From DATMNI01 sp963817515 (GTDB taxonomy: Bacteria; Acidobacteriota; Terriglobia; Bryobacterales; Bryobacteraceae), in assembly GCA_963817515.1 (NCBI GenBank), contig CAWFPJ010000017.1, positions 124,001-188,000 of the forward strand: 64,000 nucleotides of DNA. The letters are read 5' to 3'. The notes under the pieces are model-generated. The model ran no database searches. It was not told the DNA's origin and worked only from the letters and a program-made list of their open reading frames with translations. Both the position numbers and the translations under genes were made by a program. This document shows positions 36,603-45,887 of this stretch, in pieces; position 1 is the first letter of the stretch; each line of letters opens with the position of its first letter.

Positions 36603-38099
36603 TCACGACGGCTTTCCGTCTCTGGTGACGTACAACCCCAGCACGGCTTCAACAAGACCTTCTACTGTGAAAACCTTGGCCTCGGCGGTTACCTCAATAC
36701 CCAGCCCGCGCGCGGTTCTGGTGGTGATGGGGCCGATGGAGACTACCGGGATATCGGCGAGCGCATCGGCTCCGGCCACGGCCACGAAGTTCTGGACCGT
36801 GGACGAACTGGTGAACGTGACGCAGTCGGGCCTGGCGCCAAGAACTTCGCGGGCCCGGGCCGCGGCGCCCTCGGGCACTATAGTGCGGTATGCCTCCACC
36901 ACGTCTACCAGCGCACCGCGCCGGCGGAGTTCTTCGGGAACCAGGTCGCGAGCCACGGCGGCACGGGGCAGCAGAACGCGCTGGCCTTCCAGCCCGTAAG
37001 CCGCGAAGGCTTCGATCAGTCCCTCGGCGACATATTCCCGGCCCATCAGGTCGACCTTGAGGTGCAGCGCTTCCACGGCGGCGCGGGTGGCGGGGCCGAT
37101 CGCACAAATTCTGGCGCTGAGCGCGCGCAGGTCAGAGGCGGAGCGGTCCAGGCGGTCCATGAAGAAGCGGACGCCGTTGGCGCTGGTGAAAATCAGCCAA
37201 TCGTAGGAAGCCAGATCGGCAATGGCGGCGTCGAGCGGACCGTAATCCAGCGCGGGGCCAATCTGAATGGTGGGCAGTTCGATGGCATCGGCGCCGAGGG
37301 CCGTAAGCCGCGCCGAAAGGCTGCCGGCCTGTCCCTTGGCGCGGGTTACCACGATGCGTTTGCCGAACAGCGGCAGGCGGCCGTACCAATCCAGCTTGTC
37401 GCGCAGCCGCACCACTTCCCCCACGACGATGGTGGCGGGCGGTTTCATGCCGCGTTCGGTGATGAGGCCGGGCAGCGTCGCCAGTGTTCCGGTTAGCGTT
37501 TCCTGATCGGGGCGGGTGGCCCAGCGGACGGCCATCGCCGGTGTCTCAGGCGACCGCCCGCGCGCCATCAGTTCGCGGGCGATATCCGGGAAAGTCGTGA
37601 GCCCCATGAAGATGACCAGCGTTTCGGCATGGCCCACTTTATCCCAATCGATGGCGGCGACGGCGTGGCCGGTGACGAAGGTGACAGCGGAAGTATGCTC
37701 GCGGTGCGTGAGCGGCACGCCGGTGTAGGCCGCGATACCCAGAGGCGTGGTGACGCCGGGAATGATTTCGAAAGGGATGCCGGCCTCGGCAAGGGCCTCG
37801 GCCTCCTCGCCTCCGCGGCCGAAAATGAATGGGTCCCCGCCCTTAAGACGCACGACAGTCAGGCCTCGGCGCGCGCGGTCGATGAGCATGGCGCAGATTT
37901 CTTCCTGGGTGAAAGCGTGGGCGGATTTTTTCTTGCCGACATAGATGCGTTCGGCGTGCGGCGGCGACAGATCCACCAGGGCTGAGGGCGCCAGGTGGTC
38001 GAAGAACACGGCGTCGGCCTGTTCCAGGATGCGGCGGCCTTTGCAGGTAATGAGTTCCGGGTCGCCCGGGCCGGCTCCGATAAGGTAGACCTTAGTCAT
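36603..38099 (-). CDS. cobA/hemD: uroporphyrinogen-III C-methyltransferase / uroporphyrinogen-III synthase fusion
   Basis: A 498-aa two-domain enzyme. Residues 1-240 are the SAM-dependent methyltransferase (YLIGAGPGDPELITCKG, VRLKGGDPFIFGRGGEE, TPLGIAAYTGVPLTHR, VIFMGL), which makes precorrin-2 for sirohaem or cobalamin. Residues from about 255 are uroporphyrinogen-III synthase (GKRIVVTRAKGQAGSLSARLTALGADAIELP, WLIFTSANGVRFF, CVTFTSSSTVQNFV), which closes the ring. It is the last gene of hemX-hemA-hemC-cobA/hemD, separated from hemC by 59 bases holding palindromes. The fusion is well known in Acidobacteria and Gram-positives. Confidence 0.94.
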   Translation of the reverse strand: MTKVYLIGAGPGDPELITCKGRRILEQADAVFFDHLAPSALVDLSPPHAERIYVGKKKSAHAFTQEEICAMLIDRARRGLTVVRLKGGDPFIFGRGGEEAEALAEAGIPFEIIPGVTTPLGIAAYTGVPLTHREHTSAVTFVTGHAVAAIDWDKVGHAETLVIFMGLTTFPDIARELMARGRSPETPAMAVRWATRPDQETLTGTLATLPGLITERGMKPPATIVVGEVVRLRDKLDWYGRLPLFGKRIVVTRAKGQAGSLSARLTALGADAIELPTIQIGPALDYGPLDAAIADLASYDWLIFTSANGVRFFMDRLDRSASDLRALSARICAIGPATRAAVEALHLKVDLMGREYVAEGLIEAFAAYGLEGQRVLLPRAAVARDLVPEELRRRGALVDVVEAYRTIVPEGAAARAREVLGARPDCVTFTSSSTVQNFVAVAGADALADIPVVSIGPITTRTARGLGIEVTAEAKVFTVEGLVEAVLGLYVTRDGKPS

Positions 38100-38121
38100 G
38101 ATGTTGCGCCGCGGAGAGACG

Positions 38122-38157
38122 TGTCGGTATGAATACCGACATGGCAGGGGTGCCTGC
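38122..38157. repeat. two adjacent palindromes between hemC and cobA/hemD
   Basis: Perfect 9-bp arms TGTCGGTAT and ATACCGACA flank GA at 38122-38141. Directly after comes GCAGG-GGTG-CCTGC (38144-38157), ending two bases before the hemC stop codon position on the minus strand. The second has the same CAGG/CCTG core as the palindromes near 3.8 and 10.3 kb. The element may be a dispersed repeat, an attenuating hairpin in the operon, or both. Confidence 0.55.
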
Positions 38158-38158
38158 T

Positions 38159-39082
38159 CTACGGTTGCGTGTAAACAGCCTCCAGTATCCGGCGGGCTCC
38201 GCGGTCCAGCAGTTCCGCGCCCAGCTTCAGCCCCAGCTCCACAGCTTGTTCAACCGCCCCTTCGGCTTCCGCCCGCACCAATTCGGCGCCGTCCGGGGAG
38301 ATTACGACCGCCAGCAGACGCAAGCGCCCATCGGCCACCGTCGCGTGCGCCCCAATAGGCACCTGGCAGCCGCCGCCCAGCGCGCCGAGCACGCCGCGTT
38401 CGGCCATCACGGCAGCGTGCGTGGACGGGTGATCGAGCGCGGCACAGGCGATATAGGCTTTCCCGCCCGCCACGCCGGCGCGTGTCTCAATGGCCAGCGC
38501 GCCCTGGCCAACTGCCGGGCACATCCGGTCCGGCTCCAGAATCTCGGCAATGCGTTCGCCCCATCCCAGACGATTCAGGCCCGCGGCCGCCAGCATGATC
38601 GCGTCGTACTGACCCTCATCCAGCTTGCGAAGGCGCGTATCCACATTCCCGCGCATCGATTCCACCTTCAGATCCGGCCGCAGCCTTCGCAGTTGCGCGG
38701 CGCGGCGCAGCGAACTGGTCCCTACCCTGGCGCCTGCCGGCAGATCGGCCAGCGGCTTGCCCACCACGGCATCACGCGCGTCCTCGCGTTCGGGCACCGC
38801 GGCCAGCGTCAGGCCTTCGGGCAACTCCGTCGGCAGGTCCTTCAGGCTGTGGACCGCCAAATCGGCGCGGCCGTCCAGCAGGGCTTCCTCAATCTCTTTG
38901 GTGAACAGGCCCTTGACGCCGGATTGCGCGCCCACTATTCCCAGCGGCACGTCGGTGATCTTGTCGCCGGTGGTCTTGATGATGTCGATGCGGCTTTCGT
39001 GGCCTGCCGCCGCTAGTTGCGCCGCCACCCACCGGGCCTGCCACAATGCGAGCTGCGAACCACGCGAAGCTATTACCAGCAC
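38159..39082 (-). CDS. hemC: hydroxymethylbilane synthase (porphobilinogen deaminase)
   Basis: HemC joins four porphobilinogen units into hydroxymethylbilane for haem synthesis. The 307-aa length is typical. Motifs: IASRGSQLALWQARWV at the start, GLFTKEIEEALLDGRADLAVHSLKDLPTELPEGL, GTSSLRRAAQLRRLRPDL, ESMRGNVDTRLRKL, DAIMLAAAGLNRLG, and GALGGGCQVPIGAHA with the cysteine that carries the dipyrromethane cofactor. It is 18 bases downstream of hemA in the minus-strand haem operon. Confidence 0.96.
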   Translation of the reverse strand: MLVIASRGSQLALWQARWVAAQLAAAGHESRIDIIKTTGDKITDVPLGIVGAQSGVKGLFTKEIEEALLDGRADLAVHSLKDLPTELPEGLTLAAVPEREDARDAVVGKPLADLPAGARVGTSSLRRAAQLRRLRPDLKVESMRGNVDTRLRKLDEGQYDAIMLAAAGLNRLGWGERIAEILEPDRMCPAVGQGALAIETRAGVAGGKAYIACAALDHPSTHAAVMAERGVLGALGGGCQVPIGAHATVADGRLRLLAVVISPDGAELVRAEAEGAVEQAVELGLKLGAELLDRGARRILEAVYTQP

Positions 39083-39100
39083 AAATTAATCCAGCCTCAG

Positions 39101-40366
39101 TTAGTCCAGAATGTGAAACGCTTTTCGGATGGCCGCCACCACGTGCGCACTTTCGGGCTGCCCGGCATGATTGCGCAATTCCGAGATGGGCCCGTGCGCA
39201 ATCTTGTTGATCAGGCCGCGGGTGAGCGCTTCCATGGCCTGCTCCTGCTGCGGTGTGAACGGCCCGTACTTGCGGCGCGTCTTTTCCATTTCCGCCATGC
39301 GTATCTGCTCCAGCTGTTCCTGCAGGCCGACGATGATGGGGGTAACTTCGGCCACCATCAGCCGCGCCATCATGCGCTCCACCTCTTCGGCCACCAGCAG
39401 TTCGGCGTGGTCGGCCTCCTTCATGCGCTCGCGCAGGTTGGCGTTCACCACCTCCTGCAGATCGTCGATATCGTAGAGGAAGACGTTGTCGATTTCGTTG
39501 ATCGCGGGCTCGATATTGCGGGGTACCGCGATATCGATGAGGAACATCGGCTTGTTGCGGCGGGCCGAAATCACACGCTGCATTTCATCCTTGTGGAGGA
39601 TGTAGTGCGGAGCGGCGGAGGAGGCGATCAGGATATCCACCTCGGGCAGCATGGCGGTAAAGCGGCTGTACTCCACCGGCGTTCCCTCAAAGAGCTTGGC
39701 CATCTCCACGCATCGTTCGTGAGTGCGGTTGGTGACGAAAACGTGGGCGGCGCCGGAGCGGCGCAGATGGCGCGCGGCCAGCTCAGACATTTTCCCCGCG
39801 CCCACAATCATCACGGTGCGGTTGGTCAGCGACCCGAAAATCTTGCGCGCCAGTTCCACCGCCGCGTAACTCACCGAAACCGCCATATGGCCAATGCCGG
39901 TCTCTGAGCGCACACGTTTGGCAACGCTGAACGTACGCGTCAGCAGGCCGTCCAGCCATCCGCAGACCGCGCCGCAATCTTTGGCCGCGGCATAGGCGGC
40001 CTTGAGCTGGCCCAGGATCTGCGGTTCGCCCACCACCATGGAATCCAGGCTGGCGGCCACGCGGAAGAGGTGATGGATGGCCTGACGGCCCTCGTGCCGG
40101 TAAAGGTGGGGTTCGATGACGCCGGCGCTGAAGGCCTTGCGCTCGGTAAGAAAGGCATCCACAATGGCCCGCGGGTCTGACTGGTCTTCCGTAGTAACCG
40201 TAATCTCGACGCGGTTGCAGGTGGAGAGGATCACAGCTTCGGCAATGCCTTGGCGCGATTTCAAATCGGCCAGCGCGGCGGGAAGCGACTCTTCGCGGAA
40301 CGCCAGACACTCGCGTACTTCCACGGGTGCTGTCTTGTGGCTCACGCCGGTGATGAGCAGCTTCAT
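39101..40366 (-). CDS. hemA: glutamyl-tRNA reductase
   Basis: The first enzyme of C5-pathway tetrapyrrole synthesis, reducing glutamyl-tRNA to glutamate-1-semialdehyde. The 421-aa protein has LLITGVSHKTAPVEVRECLAF, ILSTCNRVEI with the catalytic cysteine, EPQILGQLKAAYA, the NADPH domain MIVGAGKMSELAARHL, and a dimerisation tail. Its start overlaps the hemX end by four bases, a typical coupling. No hemB or hemL is in the window. Confidence 0.96.
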   Translation of the reverse strand: MKLLITGVSHKTAPVEVRECLAFREESLPAALADLKSRQGIAEAVILSTCNRVEITVTTEDQSDPRAIVDAFLTERKAFSAGVIEPHLYRHEGRQAIHHLFRVAASLDSMVVGEPQILGQLKAAYAAAKDCGAVCGWLDGLLTRTFSVAKRVRSETGIGHMAVSVSYAAVELARKIFGSLTNRTVMIVGAGKMSELAARHLRRSGAAHVFVTNRTHERCVEMAKLFEGTPVEYSRFTAMLPEVDILIASSAAPHYILHKDEMQRVISARRNKPMFLIDIAVPRNIEPAINEIDNVFLYDIDDLQEVVNANLRERMKEADHAELLVAEEVERMMARLMVAEVTPIIVGLQEQLEQIRMAEMEKTRRKYGPFTPQQEQAMEALTRGLINKIAHGPISELRNHAGQPESAHVVAAIRKAFHILD

Positions 40367-41199
40367 TGTTTAATCAGCATAGGCTTAATCAACAGATCCC
40401 CAAGCTGCGCGTGCGCCGCCCACGTCACCGCGGAAAACCCCAGCACCGTCACGGTCATAATCGCCGCTTTGCGCCCGCGCCATCCGGCATTGGTGCGCAG
40501 GAAGACCAGCGCCATGTATGTGCCCCAGGTGAAAAATGAAATGGCGATTTCAGGATTGCGGATCCAGTCGGTTTTCAATTCTATGAAGGCCCAGGTGCTG
40601 CCCGCAATCACCGCCAGGGTAATCAGCACGAAACCTACCGCCATCGATTTCGAAATCAATTCGTCAAGCGTGCCCAGTGGCGGCAGCCTATAGTAGAACT
40701 TCCGCGGTTTTTTGGATTTGAGCTCGTGTTCCTGGAGAAGGTACACCACAGAGGCCACCGCCGCCAACAGCAGCGCCGCATAGCCCAGCAGTACCAGCAC
40801 GATGTGCAGGGAGAGCCAGGCGCTGCGCACCACCGGGCTGGACCAGGCGCTGACCGGATTGCCCAGCGTGGCCACCAGGGCCATCACGAAAACCAGCGGG
40901 AAGATAAACACGCTGAGGCTTTCCACTTTGTAGCGCCAGTGCATCAACAGGTAGACCACCACCACCAGGAAAGCGCACATGGAAAGCGTCTCGTAAAAAT
41001 TGGTGATGGGGCAGCGATTGTTGACGATGCCCTCTTCGACAATGGAGACCAGGTGAAAGACCGACCCGAACGTGAATGCGGCCAGCGCCACCCGGAACAG
41101 GTGCTCCCGGCGACGGACCAGTGTGAGGATGGCGTGCAGGAGCCCAAGCGAATACAGCGCCGCAGCCACCCGCAGCCAGATGACGCTCATTTCAGCCAT
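40363..41199 (-). CDS. hemX: HemX/CcsA-type integral membrane protein
   Basis: A 278-aa protein with about eight membrane segments, of the cytochrome c assembly (CcsA/HemX) fold. It begins with LRVAAALYSLGLLHAILTLVRR and has FHLVSIVEEGIVNNRCPITNFYETLSMCAFLVVVVYLLMHW. The tryptophan-rich haem-handling WWD motif of CcsA is only partly kept (STWAFIELKTDWIRNPEIAISFFTWGTY), so HemX, which affects glutamyl-tRNA reductase level, is more likely than true CcsA. It is the first gene of the haem operon and is divergent from the mtaB-like gene. Confidence 0.85.
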   Translation of the reverse strand: MAEMSVIWLRVAAALYSLGLLHAILTLVRRREHLFRVALAAFTFGSVFHLVSIVEEGIVNNRCPITNFYETLSMCAFLVVVVYLLMHWRYKVESLSVFIFPLVFVMALVATLGNPVSAWSSPVVRSAWLSLHIVLVLLGYAALLLAAVASVVYLLQEHELKSKKPRKFYYRLPPLGTLDELISKSMAVGFVLITLAVIAGSTWAFIELKTDWIRNPEIAISFFTWGTYMALVFLRTNAGWRGRKAAIMTVTVLGFSAVTWAAHAQLGDLLIKPMLIKQ

Positions 41200-41290
41200 G
41201 GCGTTGCGGAACCTTGCCTTAAATTACTGGCGTCTTAAATTCCATTATATCGCGGGCTGTACGGCACGCCGGCCTCTATAATTAAAGAAC

Positions 41291-42686
41291 GTGGAGACGT
41301 TCTTCGTCCAAAATTTCGGATGCCGGGCTACGCAGGCCGATGGCGCCGCGCTGGAATCGCTGCTGGCGGCCAAAGGGCTATGTGCCTCGGATGAGCGTCC
41401 CGCCGCCGATCTCGTGGTGCTCAATACCTGCACCGTGACCTCTTCAGCCGATGACGATGTGCGGCAAACCATCCGGCGGGTCCATCGCGAAAATCCTTCG
41501 GCACGCATTCTGGTGACGGGCTGCTATGCGCAGCGGGCGCCCCAGGAACTGGCCGTGTTCCCAGGCGTGGAGTGGGTGGTGGGGAATTCGCACAAGACCC
41601 AGATTGCCGACCTGGTTACCATAGGAGCAACCCTTGGATCAACCCTTGGACCAGCGATTGAAACTAGCATCGCCGCTCCTTACCACGGCAACATCCACGT
41701 GGGCGACATCTTTACGCAACACGATTTCCTCTCGGCCCCGGTGGAGGATGCCGCCGGAGACCGCACGCGGCCCAATCTGAAGATACAGGACGGCTGCAAC
41801 AACCGCTGCTCATTTTGCATCATCCCTTTTGTGCGCGGCCGAAGCCGCAGCGCGCCGAGGGAGTTGGTGGTACGGCAGGTGCGCGGTCTGGCGGAGCGGT
41901 ATCGCGAGATCGTTTTGAGCGGCATCAACCTGGGCCGCTGGGGCAGGGAACCCGGCAGCCGGGGTGTCCCCGAAGCGCGGCTGGCGGACTTGATCCGCAT
42001 CCTGCTGGCGGAGACTGCGGTGCGAACGGCTGCGGCTGAGTTCCGTGGAGCCGATGGATTTCTCAGACGACCTGCTGAACCTGATGGCGTCCTCGCCGCG
42101 CATTGCCAAGCACGTGCATGCACCCTTACAGAGCGGCTCAGACCGCGTGCTGCGCCGGATGCACCGCAAGTACCGGCCGCGCCACTATGCCGATCGCGTC
42201 TGGAAGGCCCGGGCGCTGATGCCCGATGCCGCCATCGGCGCCGATGTGATGGTGGGTTTCCCAGGCGAGACAGACTCGGATTTTGAAGATAGCCGCCGCT
42301 TCATCGAAAGCCTGCCGTTCACATATCTGCACGTCTTCACCTACTCGGAACGCCCGGGCACGCCGGCAGCCGAAGATCCCGATTCCGTGCCCATGCCGGT
42401 GCGCAAGCAGCGCAACCGGGTGCTCCGCGAACTGGCGGCCGCCAAAAATCGCGAGTTCCGCGAACGCATGGTGGGGCGTACGCTCTCCGCTGTAACTCTG
42501 CATGATACGGGGACGGCGCTGACGGACAACTATCTGAAAGTGGAACTGGCGGGATACCGTGAGCCGAATGAGTTAGTCGATCTGCGGATCGGCGGGTTGA
42601 CCAGCGGCGGATTGAGCGAACTCACTGCTGCACTGTTTGCGGGAAAGACTGCCTGGCCACGGATGGACACGAATAAACACGAATAA
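41291..42686 (+). CDS. mtaB: MtaB/MiaB-like tRNA methylthiotransferase (one frameshift)
   Basis: A radical-SAM enzyme that adds a methylthio group to a modified adenosine in tRNA, most like the MtaB (t6A37) branch. Read as one gene it has about 464 residues. The N-terminal UPF0004 domain has FVQNFGCRATQADGAAL, NTCTVTSSADDDVRQ and TGCYAQRAP. The radical-SAM core has CNNRCSFC (CxxxCxxC) and IPFVRGRSRSAP. After a +1 shift near 42021-42024 it continues SSVEPMDFSDDLL, HAPLQSGSDRVLRRMHR, DVMVGFPGETDSDF and a TRAM-like tail. The start is a GTG at 41291. The last eight codons come from an intergenic repeat. Confidence 0.88.
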
Positions 42687-42713
42687 GAACCGGATATTCG
42701 TGTGCATTCGTGG
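42657..42713. repeat. imperfect inverted repeat of the CCACGGATG...CACGAAT type
   Basis: CCACGGATGGACACGAAT (42657-42674) is inverted at 42696-42713 as ATTCGTGTGCATTCGTGG, with 16 of 18 positions pairing. A second CACGAAT copy lies between the arms. This matches a kind of dispersed intergenic element common in Acidobacteria genomes. It overlaps the 3' end of the mtaB-like gene and can fold into a hairpin that could end transcription from either side. Confidence 0.7.
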
Positions 42714-42724
42714 CAACAAACGGT

Positions 42725-43324
42725 TCACATCTCGCGCCGGCCTTCCATGGCCTTCCAGATGGTTACTTCGTCGGCGAATTCCAGATCGCTGCCCACCGGA
42801 ACGCCCATCCCGATGCGCGTGACCTTCACCCCCAGCGGCTTCAGCAGGCGCGCCAGGTAGACCGCGGTGGCCTCGCCTTCCACGGTCGGATTGGTGGCCA
42901 CGATCACTTCCTGGATTGCGCCCTCGCCGATTCGTTCCACCAGGCTCTTGATCTTAAGCGACTCGGGGCCAATGCCGCGCAAGGGCGATAGCGCACCGTG
43001 CAGTACGTGGTAGCGTCCGCTGAACTGCCGCGTGGTTTCGATGCCTACAATGCTGTGCGGCTCTTCCACTACGCACACCACGGCGGCGTCGCGATTTGTG
43101 TCCCGGCAGTAGAGGCAGAGATCGCTGTCGCTGATGTTGTTGCAGACGCGGCACAGCCCCAGCTTGTCCTTCACGTCGAGGAGAGCCTGCACCAGGTGTT
43201 CGGCATCCTCGCGCCCGGCCCGCAGCACATGAAACGCGAGACGCTGCGCGGACTTCTGGCCTATGCCGGGCAGGCGTTTGAATTCGGCGATGAGCCGGGC
43301 CAGGGGCTCCGCGAAATCAGGCAT
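42725..43324 (-). CDS. recR: recombination protein RecR
   Basis: RecR works with RecO and RecF to load RecA at gaps. The 199-aa product is the standard size. It has the helix-hairpin-helix start (LARLIAEFKRLPGIGQKSAQRLAFHVL), the zinc finger CRVCNNISDSDLCLYC, and the Toprim domain with VCVVEEPHSIVGIE and ATNPTVEGEATAVYLA. It ends the conserved ffs-dnaX-ybaB-recR group, starting six bases after the ybaB stop. Confidence 0.97.
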   Translation of the reverse strand: MPDFAEPLARLIAEFKRLPGIGQKSAQRLAFHVLRAGREDAEHLVQALLDVKDKLGLCRVCNNISDSDLCLYCRDTNRDAAVVCVVEEPHSIVGIETTRQFSGRYHVLHGALSPLRGIGPESLKIKSLVERIGEGAIQEVIVATNPTVEGEATAVYLARLLKPLGVKVTRIGMGVPVGSDLEFADEVTIWKAMEGRREM

Positions 43325-43330
43325 CGGGTC

Positions 43331-43639
43331 CTAGAACATGCCCGGAGGCAGCCCCATGCCGCCGAGCATGCCGCCCATTTTCCCCTGGATCTGCTCTTCC
43401 ACTTTCTTCATAGCCTCACCGGCCGCGGCCACAATCATGTCCTGCAGCATCTCCACGTCGCCCGCCACTTCGGGGTCGATCTTGACGGCGAGGATTCTCT
43501 TCTGTCCATCCATCTTGATGCTGACCATGCCGCCGCCGGCGGTCGCCTCCACTTGAATCAGCGCGATCTCCTGCTGGAGCTTTTCCTGCATCTGCTGCGC
43601 CTGGCGCATCATCTGCTGCATGTTGCCGGGTAGTTTCAC
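43331..43639 (-). CDS. ybaB: YbaB/EbfC-family nucleoid-associated protein
   Basis: A 102-aa DNA-binding nucleoid protein. It has the coiled helix MMRQAQQMQEKLQQEIALIQVEA, then GGMVSIKMDGQKRILAVKIDPEVAGDVEMLQDMIVAAAGEAMKKVEEQ and a Gly/Met/Pro-rich tail. The start is a GTG at 43639 with AAGGAG inside the end of dnaX, so it is coupled to dnaX. The dnaX-ybaB-recR order is widely conserved. Confidence 0.95.
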   Translation of the reverse strand: MKLPGNMQQMMRQAQQMQEKLQQEIALIQVEATAGGGMVSIKMDGQKRILAVKIDPEVAGDVEMLQDMIVAAAGEAMKKVEEQIQGKMGGMLGGMGLPPGMF

Positions 43640-43642
43640 GTT

Positions 43643-45392
43643 CTACTCCTTGAGATTTCGAACCTTGCGAACTTCGCCGCCGAACACTTCGCGGAAGCGC
43701 TGCACTTCCGGATTGGCCAGCGCCCGGCCGGTCACTTCTTCGTCGCTGTTGTTGCCGGCCTGCGGCCAATGGCGGCGCTGCGGCCGGGCCTGGTAGCGGG
43801 GCTTCACCGGCTGTGATCTTGATGCGCAACGGCCTGCCGAAGACTTCGCGCACAGCCTCGGTGAAGTTGCGGTCGTTAAAATACAGCGCGTAGGATTTGG
43901 GCGCCACCACTTGCAAATCGGCGCCCGTAACGGCAATGCCGGCGTTTTCCACGGCGTCGGCCAGATGCGGGTGGCCGCCGGCCGTGAGATAGGAATGCAG
44001 CTTCTGCCTGGCATCCCCCGCGGCGCTCGGCTGGGGCGTGGGTTCGGGAGCCAGGGCGTTGGCGCCCGAGGACTGCGGGGCGGCCGAAGATTGTGGACCG
44101 ATCGAAGACTGCGATTCAGGGGAGCGGCTGGCGGCCTTCTTGGCGCGATCCAGTTCGAACGGCGAAGGGCCGGTTCGCGGCGCAGGGGCTACGGGCGCGG
44201 CCACCGGCGACGGCCGCGGGCCGGTGTCGCCGATGCGCTTGTCGTCCCGCTTCTCATCTGGTCTGTCATCCCGCAAGCCAGCCAAAGCCTGCTCGATCGG
44301 CAGCAATCTGCCCGCTTGCACCAGCCTTACTAGCCCGATTTCCAGATGAAAACGCGGCTGCAGCGAAGCCTGAAGATCGCGGAACAGGTCGAGGGAAAGC
44401 TGCAGGTAGCGCGCCAAATCCTCCTCGGAAAACCTGGCCGCGGTGGCCGCCAGTTTTTCCCGCTGCGCCGGCGAAGCCGCCACCAGGCGTGTGTCCACTC
44501 CGGCAATTCGCGCCACCAGAAGATTGCGGAAATAACGTGCCAGCTCACGGCTGAAATGTTGCAGGTTCTGGCCGTTACGTTCCAGTTCATCGACCACTTC
44601 CAGCATGCGGCGCGAATCGTTTTCCGCCAACGCCTGGGAGACTTTTTCCAGCGACTCGAGCGAAAAAGCGCCCAGCAGCGCGCGCACCTCGGCGGCATTC
44701 AGTTTGGCGCCGCAGCAGGCAATCGCCTGATCCAGCGCCGAAAGCGAGTCGCGTACGCTGCCTTCACCGGCCGCGGCCAGAACAGCCAGCACTTCGGGGT
44801 CGGCCTCGATGCCTTCCTGCTGGCAGATCCACGCCATGCGCGCCATCAGGTCTTCGAAATCCACGGAGCGGAAACTGAAGTGCTGGCAGCGCGAAGCGAT
44901 GGTCGCCGGAATCTTGTGCGCCTCGGTAGTGCAGAGCACGAATACGGCCCATGGCGGCGGCTCTTCAATCGTCTTGAGCAGCGCGTTAAAGGCTTCGTTG
45001 GTGATCTGGTGAGCTTCGTCGACGATAAAAATCTTGTACCGGTCGCGCGCCGGCTGATAGCGCACATTTTCGCGCAACTCCCGCATGTTATCGATGCCGC
45101 GGTTGCTGGCCGCGTCGATCTCGATCACATCCACGGTGCCGCCGGCGGAGATTTCCAGGCAGCTGGCGCAGACGCCACAGGGTTTTGTGGTGGGCCCCTC
45201 AATGCAATTCAGGCAGCGCGCCAGAATGCGGGCGATGGTGGTCTTGCCAGTGCCGCGCTGGCCCGAAAAAATATACCCGTGGGCGATCCGGTTCTGGGCA
45301 ATGGCGTTTTCGAGCGTGGTCTTGACGTGTTCCTGGTTGACCACGTCGTCGAAGGATTGCGGCCGGTACTTGCGGGCGATTACCTGGTACAT
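43643..45392 (-). CDS. dnaX: DNA polymerase III subunit gamma/tau (one frameshift)
   Basis: The clamp-loader ATPase of the replicase, about 582 residues when the frame is repaired. It starts at MYQVIARKYRPQSFDDVVNQ and has Walker A GQRGTGKTT, the zinc site CLNCIEGPTTKPCGVCASC, IDAASNRGIDNMRELRENV, IVDEAHQIT and the sensor TTEAHKIPATIASRC. A Pro/Ala/Ser-rich linker follows at about 390-460. The frame changes near 43755-43770, where PPLAAG should lead into NNSDEEVTGRALANPEVQRF and end in VRNLKE. No A-rich slippery site is present there, so programmed frameshifting of the E. coli kind is unlikely. Confidence 0.93.
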
Positions 45393-45430
45393 GGAGTGGG
45401 TCTCCGGCGTGCGCACGGACAAGTATGCCA

Positions 45431-45530
45431 GGCCCCGGGTAATCCGCGGCACACGAACCGCACCACTACCGTTGCTTCCTTCCGGACCTGGCGGGGTTTG
45501 CAGCCGTCCGTTGCACGGAGCCCGAGACCT
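45431..45530 (-). ncRNA. ffs: signal recognition particle RNA, small type (4.5S)
   Basis: The minus strand carries the invariant SRP core: CCAGGTCCGGAAGGAAGCA followed by ACGGTA, the Ffh-binding asymmetric loop with its GGAA tetraloop. Flanking segments (CTCGGGCTCCGTG at the 5' side and GCCGCGG...CCCGGGG at the 3' side) can pair to form the long hairpin. The length of about 100 bases fits the small bacterial type. It directly precedes dnaX, the usual neighbour order. The ends are estimated from pairing to within a few bases. Confidence 0.93.
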
Positions 45531-45677
45531 GACAAGACTTTATCGTAACATGTGGTCCGCGCAATCCATGGTTGGAGTTGTCCAATACAAGCTTGGGCAC
45601 CAATCGCAGTGGCGCCTTTGCCACCGTGCCGGGCCGGTTAACTGTCGACGGCGAAAGTTGTTGAACCGGTGGACGAG

Positions 45678-45875
45678 CTAACTTGAACTCTCTGAGAAGA
45701 GCTTTCGAAACTTTGCGATTTCTTTACCAGTTGGAGTCCAGTCCGTGTCACACGTATTGCAGTGGAACTGCAACGTCCCAGACTTCAAAGCATCTTCAAA
45801 TTCTTCCTGGCTGAATTCAAGCGATACATTGTGACCGTTCGGACAGACGGTGTCGAAGTCCAGACGGCTGCTCAT
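45678..45875 (-). CDS. small zinc-ribbon-like protein
   Basis: A 65-aa protein with VCPNGHNVSLEF and FHCNTCDTDWTPTG, giving a C...C plus CxxC set that looks like a small zinc ribbon. The C-terminus is helical and charged (KEIAKFRKLFSES). An AGGAGG eight or so bases before the ATG supports it strongly. The function is unknown. It lies 12 bases after the 49-aa membrane peptide gene on the same strand, so the two are probably co-transcribed. Confidence 0.7.
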   Translation of the reverse strand: MSSRLDFDTVCPNGHNVSLEFSQEEFEDALKSGTLQFHCNTCDTDWTPTGKEIAKFRKLFSESSS

Positions 45876-45887
45876 GCGCCCTCCTCC

